Positions 20,536-31,928 of a stretch of 64,000 bases of DNA are shown here, one piece after another. Source of the DNA: Vigna angularis (Eukaryota; Streptophyta; Magnoliopsida; Fabales; Fabaceae); NCBI RefSeq assembly GCF_016808095.1, contig NC_068977.1, positions 25,817,364-25,881,363 of the forward strand. The letters run 5' to 3'. The notes beneath the pieces are model-generated. The model was not told where the DNA came from. It saw only the letters and a program-made list of their open reading frames with translations, and did no database searches. The translations under genes were made by a program, and so were the position numbers. Within the stretch, counting starts at the first letter, position 1, and every line of letters begins with the position of its first letter.

Positions 20536-22704
20536 CAACCCCAAACTTAAAACTTTGCTTGTCCTCAAGCAAACAAAATGTAACTCCATCTCCAACCAAT
20601 TCATATGATGGTTCACTCATTCAAAAATTCTCTTTTCAAGATAGGTAACAACTTCACTCAAACTTATGACCAAGAGTTCAATCAAGATGTGCACATGCTT
20701 TTAGTGATCACAAAGTCATTTAGATTCCAACAAATGCTATTTTTCATGAATGATCAATCAATTAAGCATGGATGTTCATGTGCTTATGGAATATTTCCTC
20801 ACTAGATAAAGTGTTTCACTCATCACACAAGTGTATAAGAGGTAAAGTGTTTCACTCATTCACTCCACTATCACAATGTCACATGAACCAACTTTGCCTT
20901 TCATTTTACCACAATCAAAACAATCACAAGCATGCATCATCAAAAGGACTTTTCACTGGCTTATAATGTGGCTGGGCTAACAAGAAAATTGGTTTTTCTG
21001 GATCACAAAATCCTTGAGTTAAGAGAATCATCACAACACAATCATCTTATTTATTCCCAACTTTCTTTTACCTTTGTATTTGCATTGAGCTTTACTTCTT
21101 TTTCTTCTCTTTTCTTTTTCTTTTTCTCTGCATATTCTTACTTTCTAGCTCTTAGCTCAATGCTTTTCTTTTCATGTTTTCCCAACAACCCCAAACTTGA
21201 ACATTTAACAATACCATACAAGATCTTCTACTTAACTCAAGGTAAAGATTTTCAATCAAAGGTTTCAAGTGTATGTTCAAGGCTAAGGGTTCAAAGGATA
21301 GAACACAAAGTGTTCTCTTTTAGTGGGCTAATTTTATGTATTTGGCCAATAAAAAAGGGTTTCAACAACGGCCTTGATCACATGATGCAAAACAAGCAAT
21401 TGATTCAATCATAGAAAACCTGGGCAAAATCATTCATGCTTTCAAAGTAGTAGCATTCAATTATACCAAAAACTCTGGAGCTCAAAACCTCACATATAAG
21501 CTCATTCACATTTGACATACACATCCTGCTTAATCTCACAACCACAATCATAATTTCATGCATTTGTTCACAAAGCTTGTGAATCACCTGTATAAGCATT
21601 TTAATGTGCACATCTATCTCAACATTAATCAATCACTAAGCATCATCAAGTAGTACTTATCACACAATCACAGTTAATAGCAAACCATCATAACAAACCA
21701 GGTGTTCAATAGAGTACATCAAACCCTAATCTAAAAACAAAAACAAATGAGTTCAGAAAACTTAAACCACAAAAGCATAATCATTTGATAGCATTCATCA
21801 GTAAATGCTATCTCAGCTCCTCATCAGTCTGAGCTGTCCTCTGTATCTTCCTCTTCTTGGATCTTCTAGTCTTGATTCTTTTTGCCCAATGAGGAGGCCA
21901 TCCCTGCATCAAACATAATTCACAAAACCAAAAGATACATTGTTAAGCATTAGTAAACCTCAATGAAGAAATCAGCCCCTTCAATGATGCTCTCTCCCAA
22001 CCCCAAACTTAGATGGAAAACTAGTGAGCAAGTGAGTGGAAGAGATTTTTTTTTTTAAGAGGTAAGAGTGAAAAGATGTGGAAAACCTAGGAGAAGATGT
22101 GTGGAAGTGTTTGTGCAGAGAGAAGCCAGAAAATAAACCCTAAAACGCAGCTTGGAGTATACAAATACCCTAATGGGCTCGGGTCCCGCTAAGGGGAACT
22201 TAAGCCCATCTGCGATAGTACCGCTCAGCGGTAGTTGCCGCTCAGCGGCACTTTCGTGAAGTGCTCCTCTCCTTCTTTTCATGACCTGCGTGCCTTCCCT
22301 AAATGTCCCTCATAGGTTCCCTGCAATTCAATGTTAAAAATGCTTATGCAAATCCTAACTAAAAATAAACAAACAAAAACAATCAATCAACTGGGTTGCC
22401 TCCCAGGTAGCGCTTGTTTAACGTCACGAGCCTGACCCAAAATCCACCAACACCCATCAGTAGGTGTTTCAAACTTACCAGCACCCATCAGTAGGTGCAA
22501 AATTTCCTACCAACACCCATCAGTAGGTGTTACAAATATAGTATCCTTCAGTAGATACTTAACCACCTAGCATCCTTCAGTAGATGCTATCTCAACAAAA
22601 TATTTACAGAATAATGTTCACAAATCAAAATTAAAAGTTTATCAATCACTGGGTTGCCTCCCAGCAAGCGCTCTTTTAACGTCATTAGCTTGACCCAATA
22701 AAGT
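20536..22704 (-). other. Element C copy 1, non-coding region downstream of gag
   Basis: 2.2 kb without a credible sense ORF; the plus-strand ORF at 20932-21414 is antisense and composition-driven. On the minus strand it holds, in order from gag: conserved motif copy 1 (22648-22692), five covarying hairpins (22449-22588), conserved motif copy 2 (22390-22440), a pair of CCGCTCAGCGG palindromes (22222-22255), and the polypurine tract at about 20536-20552. RT, integrase and env-like positions are empty. Confidence 0.85.
22449..22588 (-). repeat. Five covarying stem-loops with constant loop TACTGAWG (C copy 1)
   Basis: Plus-strand units: AACACC-CATCAGTA-GGTGTT (22449-22468 and 22512-22531), GCACC-CATCAGTA-GGTGC (22481-22498), AGTATC-CTTCAGTA-GATACT (22540-22559), AGCATC-CTTCAGTA-GATGCT (22569-22588). 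Stems differ at several positions and keep pairing, while the loop stays constant apart from one A/T. Second copy at 28840-28979. Confidence 0.9.
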
Positions 22705-25149
22705 TCACGTTCCATCTTCTGTATAGTTGATGTAGTCTTTCCACCAACTCCTCAACTGCTTCCTTTGAACTGTTTTGGTTCTTCTAGAATATGGAGACTC
22801 TATCTCTATCATCTCCTTTTCTTTGAAGCCCTTCACAACCCACAACTTGTTCTTGAGTCTCACAGGTGTGCCAAGTTGGGGCCTTCTTTTCTTCCTGTCC
22901 CTAGGAATCTCTTCTCCTTTTCCAGTTTCTTCTTCATCCTTGGGTACCTGAAACAACAAACAGTGGTTACCTGAAACCTCAAGATTTTCATCTTGACTTC
23001 TAGTCATGGGTGCATCTCGAAATGCAGCTTTATAACTAGTCTCTTCCTCCTTTGCTTGTGTTTCATCTTTGAAGACATCCACCACCACTCTCTCCTCTCT
23101 GTCTTGGAGCACCACTATACCTTCATGTACATCAATGATGGCCCTGGCCGTTTTCATAAACGGTCTTCCAAGTATGATAGGTATCTTCTCGGTCTCCATT
23201 TTCATCACCACAAAGTCTGCTAAAAACTGAAGTTTGCCAACACAAACTATAATATCCTCAGCAATCCCACATGGCTCCTTTGAAGATCCATCGGCCATTA
23301 CCAGATTAACCTTTACAGGTTTCACTTTAACATTGCCAATTTGCTCCAGTAAAGAATAAGGTATCAAGTTAACACTTGAACCTAAATCAAGGAGAGCTTT
23401 CTTCACCTTTTTCTTCCCTATAGTGCAAGGGATAGAAAAACTACCTGGATCTGGTGCTTTAGGAAGGAATGACTCTTGCTTAACAGTTATACACTCCTTT
23501 GCCTCATCATCTCTACGTCTCTTCTTTGTAGACGTTCCTTCATCTGATTTTGTGTAAACTGCAATTTTCTGTAGAATTTGTTCCCAAGGTGCGTCATTAT
23601 CCACCATTCTGAATAACTCTGTGAAGTCCATTTGTTTCTCTTGATTTGTTGGAAAAAGAAAAGTGTTCTTCCTTTCTACTTCTCTTCTTTCTTCTATTTC
23701 TTCTTCTTCTAACTCAATTATCTCTTCATTAACACTCTTTACCACTTTGCACTCTTCTCTGGGGTTAACCTCAGTATTAGCCCCAAAATTTCTATCTGGT
23801 CTTTCTTCCAATCGCTTGGTAATCTGACCCATTTGAATCTCCCAATTCTTTATAGCAGCTTCAGTGCTCTTTTGAGAAGATTCTGTTTTCTGTATGAATT
23901 GATTAAGAGTTTCTTCCAACCTTGTTTGCCTTTCATTAAGCATAGATAACTGTTGCCACAAGGTTGGTTGTTGCTGCTGCTTGTTATATTGATTAGCTTG
24001 CCCAGTTTGTCCTTGGCCAATGCTTGGATGTGGTTTCCACCCTTGATTATAATTCCCTTGACGGTATGGAAATTGATTAGCCATGAAATTAACATCCTCC
24101 ACGGCTTCCACTGGAAAAGCACACTGACCATTGACATGATCACCTCCACATAATTCGCACAACTGGGTTTGTACCTGTGCAGCAGATTTCAACTCTTTAG
24201 GTAATTGAGCCAAAGTTTTAGTCAGAGTCTCCAGCTGTTGAGTTAGAATTTTGTTCTGAGCTAGCAAGGCATCATGTGTTTGTAATTGAAGCACTCCTTT
24301 TTGTTGTATAGGAGCTCCTCTCTCACTGTGTAGCTCATTGTCACTAGTAGCCATGTTTTCTATAATTTCAGTTGCTTCCTCTGGAGTCTTCCATTTAATA
24401 TTGCCTCCTGCTGAAGCATCCAGCATCATCTTGGTTTGTGAACCAAGCCCTCCAAGGAAAGTTAAGACTACTTCTTGATCTTCAAAACCATGCGTGGGAG
24501 TTTTACGTAACAAGCTTTTATACCTGTCCCATGCATGTCCAAGTGACTCCTCCATGCCCTGCTTGAAAGAAGATATCTCTTGCTTACCTTTGGTCACCTT
24601 AGATTGTGGAAAGTACTTGTTCAGAAATTTTGTGACCACTGCTTCCCACTCTGTGAAACTTTCTTCTGGAAAAGAGTTTAACCAAAGCTTAGCATTGCCC
24701 CCCAATGAGAAGGGAAACAAGCTAAGTTTGATAGCTTCGTCTGGCACCCCATTAATCTTGACCGTATTGCAGATCTCATTGAAAGTTGTAAGGTGCTCAT
24801 ATGGGCTTTCGTGAGATAACCCATTAAATTGATTACTCTTCACCAGTTGAATTAATGCTGGCTTGACCTCCATGTTGGCTGCATTGACTCTAGGTCTTGC
24901 TATGCTGTTAAAGTGTTGAGGTCCAGCAATATTAGTGTAATCTGCAAGAGTTCTTCTAGCATTGTTATTCTCCATACTTCTTGTGCTGTGAACAGAACCT
25001 TGTGGTGATGATTGGAGGAGAGTTTCTGGAGAAGGGAAAAGTTCTCTGGACGTTCTGATTCTTCTCCTCCTTCTACTCTCGTCTAGCCCTTCAAAAAGTG
25101 GTTCTGTTGTTTTCTTACTCCTAGTCCGAATTGCTTCCTGCATACACAA
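22705..25149 (-). CDS. Gag-protease protein of element C, copy 1 (814 residues)
   Basis: Capsid/nucleocapsid precursor fused in frame to an aspartic protease, as in Athila-lineage elements. Residues 1-60 are basic and Ser-rich. The gag core spans about 95-260 (LFPFSLGGNAKLWLNSFPEE, then FLNKYFPQSK and EVVLTFLGGL). A zinc knuckle variant CX2CX3HX4C has C331, C334, H338, C343. A Q-rich and coiled-coil-like stretch covers about 375-450, an acidic run about 475-495. The retropepsin-like domain has LLDLGSSVNLIP (D588) and ILGRPF (659-664). The active-site motif is DLG rather than the usual D[S/T]G, as I recall for Athila-type proteases. There is no frameshift or stop. The start is the first Met after an upstream stop-rich leader; an alternative Met is at residue 59. 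Polymerase and integrase must come from another element. Confidence 0.93.
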   Translation of the reverse strand: MCMQEAIRTRSKKTTEPLFEGLDESRRRRRIRTSRELFPSPETLLQSSPQGSVHSTRSMENNNARRTLADYTNIAGPQHFNSIARPRVNAANMEVKPALIQLVKSNQFNGLSHESPYEHLTTFNEICNTVKINGVPDEAIKLSLFPFSLGGNAKLWLNSFPEESFTEWEAVVTKFLNKYFPQSKVTKGKQEISSFKQGMEESLGHAWDRYKSLLRKTPTHGFEDQEVVLTFLGGLGSQTKMMLDASAGGNIKWKTPEEATEIIENMATSDNELHSERGAPIQQKGVLQLQTHDALLAQNKILTQQLETLTKTLAQLPKELKSAAQVQTQLCELCGGDHVNGQCAFPVEAVEDVNFMANQFPYRQGNYNQGWKPHPSIGQGQTGQANQYNKQQQQPTLWQQLSMLNERQTRLEETLNQFIQKTESSQKSTEAAIKNWEIQMGQITKRLEERPDRNFGANTEVNPREECKVVKSVNEEIIELEEEEIEERREVERKNTFLFPTNQEKQMDFTELFRMVDNDAPWEQILQKIAVYTKSDEGTSTKKRRRDDEAKECITVKQESFLPKAPDPGSFSIPCTIGKKKVKKALLDLGSSVNLIPYSLLEQIGNVKVKPVKVNLVMADGSSKEPCGIAEDIIVCVGKLQFLADFVVMKMETEKIPIILGRPFMKTARAIIDVHEGIVVLQDREERVVVDVFKDETQAKEEETSYKAAFRDAPMTRSQDENLEVSGNHCLLFQVPKDEEETGKGEEIPRDRKKRRPQLGTPVRLKNKLWVVKGFKEKEMIEIESPYSRRTKTVQRKQLRSWWKDYINYTEDGT

Positions 25150-25537
25150 GAAAACAAAACCCTAGAAAAGATTTGTTAGCACAAAAAGATATAGAAGAAG
25201 ATATAAATTCAGAAGATAAAAAGATTTAGAAGATAGAATCAAATAAGATAGAATAATATAAAACCTAATCTAAAAAAAATAAAATCTAATCTAATCTAAA
25301 AGATAGAATAAAATAAAATAAAATCTAACCTAACCTAATAAAATAAAATAAGATCTAATCTAATCTAAAAAGATAAAATAAAATAAAATCTAATCTAACA
25401 GAAAAATAAAATAATATAAAATAAAATAAAATAAAAACAGAAAAAATAAAAACAGAAATTCAAAAAGTCAAAGATAATCAATAATCACACAAATTAACCA
25501 GTTAAACCACGAGTCCCCGGCAACGGCGCCAAAAACT
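25150..25537 (-). other. Leader of element C copy 1 with PBS
   Basis: A/T-rich leader made of AAAATAAAATCTAATCTAA-type repeats on the plus strand (25200-25460). The PBS (25514-25531) reads TGGCGCCGTTGCCGGGGA on the minus strand, about 6 bases inside the LTR end. Confidence 0.9.
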
Positions 25538-26926
25538 TGATGGTGAAAACTTATTAGCCGTTGCTAGGACTCGGGTTCAATCCCCAAATCCCCGGCAACG
25601 GCGCCAAAAACTTGATGGACAAATTTGTAAGCACCAAAATATGATGTCACAAACTTGTTTCACAATCGGCAAGTATGACCGAATCGTTCAAGTAATAAAC
25701 TTGGTAAGACCAAGTATCGTTCTTCCCAAAGGACTCACGGCCTAGTTTAGTTGTGTGGTTTGTTGATTAGCTAAGACTTACAAACGAAATAATTGGATTA
25801 TATTATGCAAGACGAAAAATAAACATGTATGCATGAATTGATCAATGGCAAAGACAAAAGATAAACACTTTCAATGAATTATATGAATGAATATGTTGTT
25901 GGGGGTCAATTTCATCTCCTCCACTCTCATACATTTTAGGAATTCCACATTCAAATCATCATTGTTAATGCCACTCTCTAAAGTACCATTCTAGATGGCT
26001 TCTCCCTAATCAAATAGTTCATACAATTCCTAGCATTCCTAATGATTAGTTCATAAGTGCAGGAGCTTAACGGCAACCAATATAATATTGTCAGTATAAT
26101 ATTGGGAGAAATTCCCCGGATCTAGACTTCCCCGTACGTGTCCGTATCGACAAAACCAATAATCATGCAATAGAATGAGTTAAACAATGCAAGCATTGAG
26201 CAAAGAGGAAAAACCCTAACTAATGATGAAAGAAAGCATAAGTCTTAGATTAAGATGCAAGCATAAATTCCATATATGAGAGCTTCAAGAGATTACATTG
26301 ATTCCCCAACAAACATACAAGGTTTAGTTCACCATATTCATGGTGAACCTAGATGAACAATGAAAGAATGAAAGAATAAACCCTAGAAAGGTGAAGAGGT
26401 AGCCTGAGCATCCAAGATCCTCCTTCAAAGGGGTGGACGAGAGAGTGTTTGCCTCGTTTCTGCCAAAGATCTCTAACCCTAGGACGTGCAAGTCCTTATA
26501 TACTATTCTAGAGTTACAAAAGATTACAAAAGCCCAAGCCCAAAAAGTGCCGCTCAGCGCTATTTACCGCTCAGCGGTGGTTGCGTGACTCGTTTCTTCC
26601 CCTCAGCGGCCATTTTGCCCCTCAGCGTGACTCCCGCAACCTCCTGAGTGCCGCTCAGCGGTAAAATGCCGCTGAGCGGTGCCTTCGACTTCTCTTTTTG
26701 CACTCTTTGCTTCCTTTTATAATTCCACTTCTCTCCTTCTTTACTTCTTTCACTAAATTCACCTCAAAACCTGCACAAAAACACTCAAATCAAGCATAAA
26801 CCTGTCCAGCTCTCTTATTTCTGAAAATATAGATAAAAGCATTGATTTCAAGCTAGTTTCTAAGTCTAAAGGTTGCTTTTAATATCAATTTTAAGCATGA
26901 AAATAACAGTTTTTCAACTGTTATCA
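25538..26926 (-). mobile_element. Element C LTR 2 (shared middle LTR)
   Basis: Serves as 5' LTR of internal copy 1 and 3' LTR of internal copy 2. No TSD or filler is seen on either side, so the two units share one LTR rather than being two separate insertions. Confidence 0.95.
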
Positions 26927-29095
26927 CAACCCCAAACTTAAAACTTTGCTTGTCCTCAAGCAAACAAAATGTAACTCCATCTCCAACCAATTCATATGAT
27001 GGTTCACTCATTCAAAAATTCTCTTTTCAAGATAGGTAACAACTTCACTCAAACTTATGACCAAGAGTTCAATCAAGATGTGCACATGCTTTTAGTGATC
27101 ACAAAGTCATTTAGATTCCAACAAATGCTATTTTTCATGAATGATCAATCAATTAAGCATGGATGTTCATGTGCTTATGGAATATTTCCTCACTAGATAA
27201 AGTGTTTCACTCATCACACAAGTGTATAAGAGGTAAAGTGTTTCACTCATTCACTCCACTATCACAATGTCACATGAACCAACTTTGCCTTTCATTTTAC
27301 CACAATCAAAACAATCACAAGCATGCATCATCAAAAGGACTTTTCACTGGCTTATAATGTGGCTGGGCTAACAAGAAAATTGGTTTTTCTGGATCACAAA
27401 ATCCTTGAGTTAAGAGAATCATCACAACACAATCATCTTATTTATTCCCAACTTTCTTTTACCTTTGTATTTGCATTGAGCTTTACTTCTTTTTCTTCTC
27501 TTTTCTTTTTCTTTTTCTCTGCATATTCTTACTTTCTAGCTCTTAGCTCAATGCTTTTCTTTTCATGTTTTCCCAACAACCCCAAACTTGAACATTTAAC
27601 AATACCATACAAGATCTTCTACTTAACTCAAGGTAAAGATTTTCAATCAAAGGTTTCAAGTGTATGTTCAAGGCTAAGGGTTCAAAGGATAGAACACAAA
27701 GTGTTCTCTTTTAGTGGGCTAATTTTATGTATTTGGCCAATAAAAAAGGGTTTCAACAACGGCCTTGATCACATGATGCAAAACAAGCAATTGATTCAAT
27801 CATAGAAAACCTGGGCAAAATCATTCATGCTTTCAAAGTAGTAGCATTCAATTATACCAAAAACTCTGGAGCTCAAAACCTCACATATAAGCTCATTCAC
27901 ATTTGACATACACATCCTGCTTAATCTCACAACCACAATCATAATTTCATGCATTTGTTCACAAAGCTTGTGAATCACCTGTATAAGCATTTTAATGTGC
28001 ACATCTATCTCAACATTAATCAATCACTAAGCATCATCAAGTAGTACTTATCACACAATCACAGTTAATAGCAAACCATCATAACAAACCAGGTGTTCAA
28101 TAGAGTACATCAAACCCTAATCTAAAAACAAAAACAAATGAGTTCAGAAAACTTAAACCACAAAAGCATAATCATTTGATAGCATTCATCAGTAAATGCT
28201 ATCTCAGCTCCTCATCAGTCTGAGCTGTCCTCTGTATCTTCCTCTTCTTGGATCTTCTAGTCTTGATTCTTTTTGCCCAATGAGGAGGCCATCCCTGCAT
28301 CAAACATAATTCACAAAACCAAAAGATACATTGTTAAGCATTAGTAAACCTCAATGAAGAAATCAGCCCCTTCAATGATGCTCTCTCCCAACCCCAAACT
28401 TAGATGGAAAACTAGTGAGCAAGTGAGTGGAAGAGATTTTTTTTTTTAAGAGGTAAGAGTGAAAAGATGTGGAAAACCTAGGAGAAGATGTGTGGAAGTG
28501 TTTGTGCAGAGAGAAGCCAGAAAATAAACCCTAAAACGCAGCTTGGAGTATACAAATACCCTAATGGGCTCGGGTCCCGCTAAGGGGAACTTAAGCCCAT
28601 CTGCGATAGTACCGCTCAGCGGTAGTTGCCGCTCAGCGGCACTTTCGTGAAGTGCTCCTCTCCTTCTTTTCATGACCTGCGTGCCTTCCCTAAATGTCCC
28701 TCATAGGTTCCCTGCAATTCAATGTTAAAAATGCTTATGCAAATCCTAACTAAAAATAAACAAACAAAAACAATCAATCAACTGGGTTGCCTCCCAGGTA
28801 GCGCTTGTTTAACGTCACGAGCCTGACCCAAAATCCACCAACACCCATCAGTAGGTGTTTCAAACTTACCAGCACCCATCAGTAGGTGCAAAATTTCCTA
28901 CCAACACCCATCAGTAGGTGTTACAAATATAGTATCCTTCAGTAGATACTTAACCACCTAGCATCCTTCAGTAGATGCTATCTCAACAAAATATTTACAG
29001 AATAATGTTCACAAATCAAAATTAAAAGTTTATCAATCACTGGGTTGCCTCCCAGCAAGCGCTCTTTTAACGTCATTAGCTTGACCCAATAAAGT
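26927..29095 (-). other. Element C copy 2, non-coding region downstream of gag
   Basis: Repeats 20536-22704 at +6391 with no difference noticed. Hairpins lie at 28840-28859, 28872-28889, 28903-28922, 28931-28950 and 28960-28979. Confidence 0.85.
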
Positions 29096-31540
29096 TCACG
29101 TTCCATCTTCTGTATAGTTGATGTAGTCTTTCCACCAACTCCTCAACTGCTTCCTTTGAACTGTTTTGGTTCTTCTAGAATATGGAGACTCTATCTCTAT
29201 CATCTCCTTTTCTTTGAAGCCCTTCACAACCCACAACTTGTTCTTGAGTCTCACAGGTGTGCCAAGTTGGGGCCTTCTTTTCTTCCTGTCCCTAGGAATC
29301 TCTTCTCCTTTTCCAGTTTCTTCTTCATCCTTGGGTACCTGAAACAACAAACAGTGGTTACCTGAAACCTCAAGATTTTCATCTTGACTTCTAGTCATGG
29401 GTGCATCTCGAAATGCAGCTTTATAACTAGTCTCTTCCTCCTTTGCTTGTGTTTCATCTTTGAAGACATCCACCACCACTCTCTCCTCTCTGTCTTGGAG
29501 CACCACTATACCTTCATGTACATCAATGATGGCCCTGGCCGTTTTCATAAACGGTCTTCCAAGTATGATAGGTATCTTCTCGGTCTCCATTTTCATCACC
29601 ACAAAGTCTGCTAAAAACTGAAGTTTGCCAACACAAACTATAATATCCTCAGCAATCCCACATGGCTCCTTTGAAGATCCATCGGCCATTACCAGATTAA
29701 CCTTTACAGGTTTCACTTTAACATTGCCAATTTGCTCCAGTAAAGAATAAGGTATCAAGTTAACACTTGAACCTAAATCAAGGAGAGCTTTCTTCACCTT
29801 TTTCTTCCCTATAGTGCAAGGGATAGAAAAACTACCTGGATCTGGTGCTTTAGGAAGGAATGACTCTTGCTTAACAGTTATACACTCCTTTGCCTCATCA
29901 TCTCTACGTCTCTTCTTTGTAGACGTTCCTTCATCTGATTTTGTGTAAACTGCAATTTTCTGTAGAATTTGTTCCCAAGGTGCGTCATTATCCACCATTC
30001 TGAATAACTCTGTGAAGTCCATTTGTTTCTCTTGATTTGTTGGAAAAAGAAAAGTGTTCTTCCTTTCTACTTCTCTTCTTTCTTCTATTTCTTCTTCTTC
30101 TAACTCAATTATCTCTTCATTAACACTCTTTACCACTTTGCACTCTTCTCTGGGGTTAACCTCAGTATTAGCCCCAAAATTTCTATCTGGTCTTTCTTCC
30201 AATCGCTTGGTAATCTGACCCATTTGAATCTCCCAATTCTTTATAGCAGCTTCAGTGCTCTTTTGAGAAGATTCTGTTTTCTGTATGAATTGATTAAGAG
30301 TTTCTTCCAACCTTGTTTGCCTTTCATTAAGCATAGATAACTGTTGCCACAAGGTTGGTTGTTGCTGCTGCTTGTTATATTGATTAGCTTGCCCAGTTTG
30401 TCCTTGGCCAATGCTTGGATGTGGTTTCCACCCTTGATTATAATTCCCTTGACGGTATGGAAATTGATTAGCCATGAAATTAACATCCTCCACGGCTTCC
30501 ACTGGAAAAGCACACTGACCATTGACATGATCACCTCCACATAATTCGCACAACTGGGTTTGTACCTGTGCAGCAGATTTCAACTCTTTAGGTAATTGAG
30601 CCAAAGTTTTAGTCAGAGTCTCCAGCTGTTGAGTTAGAATTTTGTTCTGAGCTAGCAAGGCATCATGTGTTTGTAATTGAAGCACTCCTTTTTGTTGTAT
30701 AGGAGCTCCTCTCTCACTGTGTAGCTCATTGTCACTAGTAGCCATGTTTTCTATAATTTCAGTTGCTTCCTCTGGAGTCTTCCATTTAATATTGCCTCCT
30801 GCTGAAGCATCCAGCATCATCTTGGTTTGTGAACCAAGCCCTCCAAGGAAAGTTAAGACTACTTCTTGATCTTCAAAACCATGCGTGGGAGTTTTACGTA
30901 ACAAGCTTTTATACCTGTCCCATGCATGTCCAAGTGACTCCTCCATGCCCTGCTTGAAAGAAGATATCTCTTGCTTACCTTTGGTCACCTTAGATTGTGG
31001 AAAGTACTTGTTCAGAAATTTTGTGACCACTGCTTCCCACTCTGTGAAACTTTCTTCTGGAAAAGAGTTTAACCAAAGCTTAGCATTGCCCCCCAATGAG
31101 AAGGGAAACAAGCTAAGTTTGATAGCTTCGTCTGGCACCCCATTAATCTTGACCGTATTGCAGATCTCATTGAAAGTTGTAAGGTGCTCATATGGGCTTT
31201 CGTGAGATAACCCATTAAATTGATTACTCTTCACCAGTTGAATTAATGCTGGCTTGACCTCCATGTTGGCTGCATTGACTCTAGGTCTTGCTATGCTGTT
31301 AAAGTGTTGAGGTCCAGCAATATTAGTGTAATCTGCAAGAGTTCTTCTAGCATTGTTATTCTCCATACTTCTTGTGCTGTGAACAGAACCTTGTGGTGAT
31401 GATTGGAGGAGAGTTTCTGGAGAAGGGAAAAGTTCTCTGGACGTTCTGATTCTTCTCCTCCTTCTACTCTCGTCTAGCCCTTCAAAAAGTGGTTCTGTTG
31501 TTTTCTTACTCCTAGTCCGAATTGCTTCCTGCATACACAA
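29096..31540 (-). CDS. Gag-protease protein of element C, copy 2 (814 residues)
   Basis: Encodes the same 814-residue protein as 22705-25149, with no residue difference. Both copies being open and identical shows that duplication came after, or together with, the last selection on the frame, and that it is very recent or partly an assembly effect. Domain content is as for copy 1: gag core, CX2CX3HX4C knuckle, Q-rich middle, DLGSS protease. Its PBS is at 31905-31922 and its upstream LTR is 31929-33317. Confidence 0.93.
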   Translation of the reverse strand: MCMQEAIRTRSKKTTEPLFEGLDESRRRRRIRTSRELFPSPETLLQSSPQGSVHSTRSMENNNARRTLADYTNIAGPQHFNSIARPRVNAANMEVKPALIQLVKSNQFNGLSHESPYEHLTTFNEICNTVKINGVPDEAIKLSLFPFSLGGNAKLWLNSFPEESFTEWEAVVTKFLNKYFPQSKVTKGKQEISSFKQGMEESLGHAWDRYKSLLRKTPTHGFEDQEVVLTFLGGLGSQTKMMLDASAGGNIKWKTPEEATEIIENMATSDNELHSERGAPIQQKGVLQLQTHDALLAQNKILTQQLETLTKTLAQLPKELKSAAQVQTQLCELCGGDHVNGQCAFPVEAVEDVNFMANQFPYRQGNYNQGWKPHPSIGQGQTGQANQYNKQQQQPTLWQQLSMLNERQTRLEETLNQFIQKTESSQKSTEAAIKNWEIQMGQITKRLEERPDRNFGANTEVNPREECKVVKSVNEEIIELEEEEIEERREVERKNTFLFPTNQEKQMDFTELFRMVDNDAPWEQILQKIAVYTKSDEGTSTKKRRRDDEAKECITVKQESFLPKAPDPGSFSIPCTIGKKKVKKALLDLGSSVNLIPYSLLEQIGNVKVKPVKVNLVMADGSSKEPCGIAEDIIVCVGKLQFLADFVVMKMETEKIPIILGRPFMKTARAIIDVHEGIVVLQDREERVVVDVFKDETQAKEEETSYKAAFRDAPMTRSQDENLEVSGNHCLLFQVPKDEEETGKGEEIPRDRKKRRPQLGTPVRLKNKLWVVKGFKEKEMIEIESPYSRRTKTVQRKQLRSWWKDYINYTEDGT

Positions 31541-31928
31541 GAAAACAAAACCCTAGAAAAGATTTGTTAGCACAAAAAGATATAGAAGAAGATATAAATT
31601 CAGAAGATAAAAAGATTTAGAAGATAGAATCAAATAAGATAGAATAATATAAAACCTAATCTAAAAAAAATAAAATCTAATCTAATCTAAAAGATAGAAT
31701 AAAATAAAATAAAATCTAACCTAACCTAATAAAATAAAATAAGATCTAATCTAATCTAAAAAGATAAAATAAAATAAAATCTAATCTAACAGAAAAATAA
31801 AATAATATAAAATAAAATAAAATAAAAACAGAAAAAATAAAAACAGAAATTCAAAAAGTCAAAGATAATCAATAATCACACAAATTAACCAGTTAAACCA
31901 CGAGTCCCCGGCAACGGCGCCAAAAACT

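Noticed and set aside
20932..21414. 160-codon plus-strand ORF in element C (also 27323-27805)
   Set aside because: Antisense to the element and made of low-complexity Ser/Phe sequence; identical in both copies only because the whole unit is duplicated.
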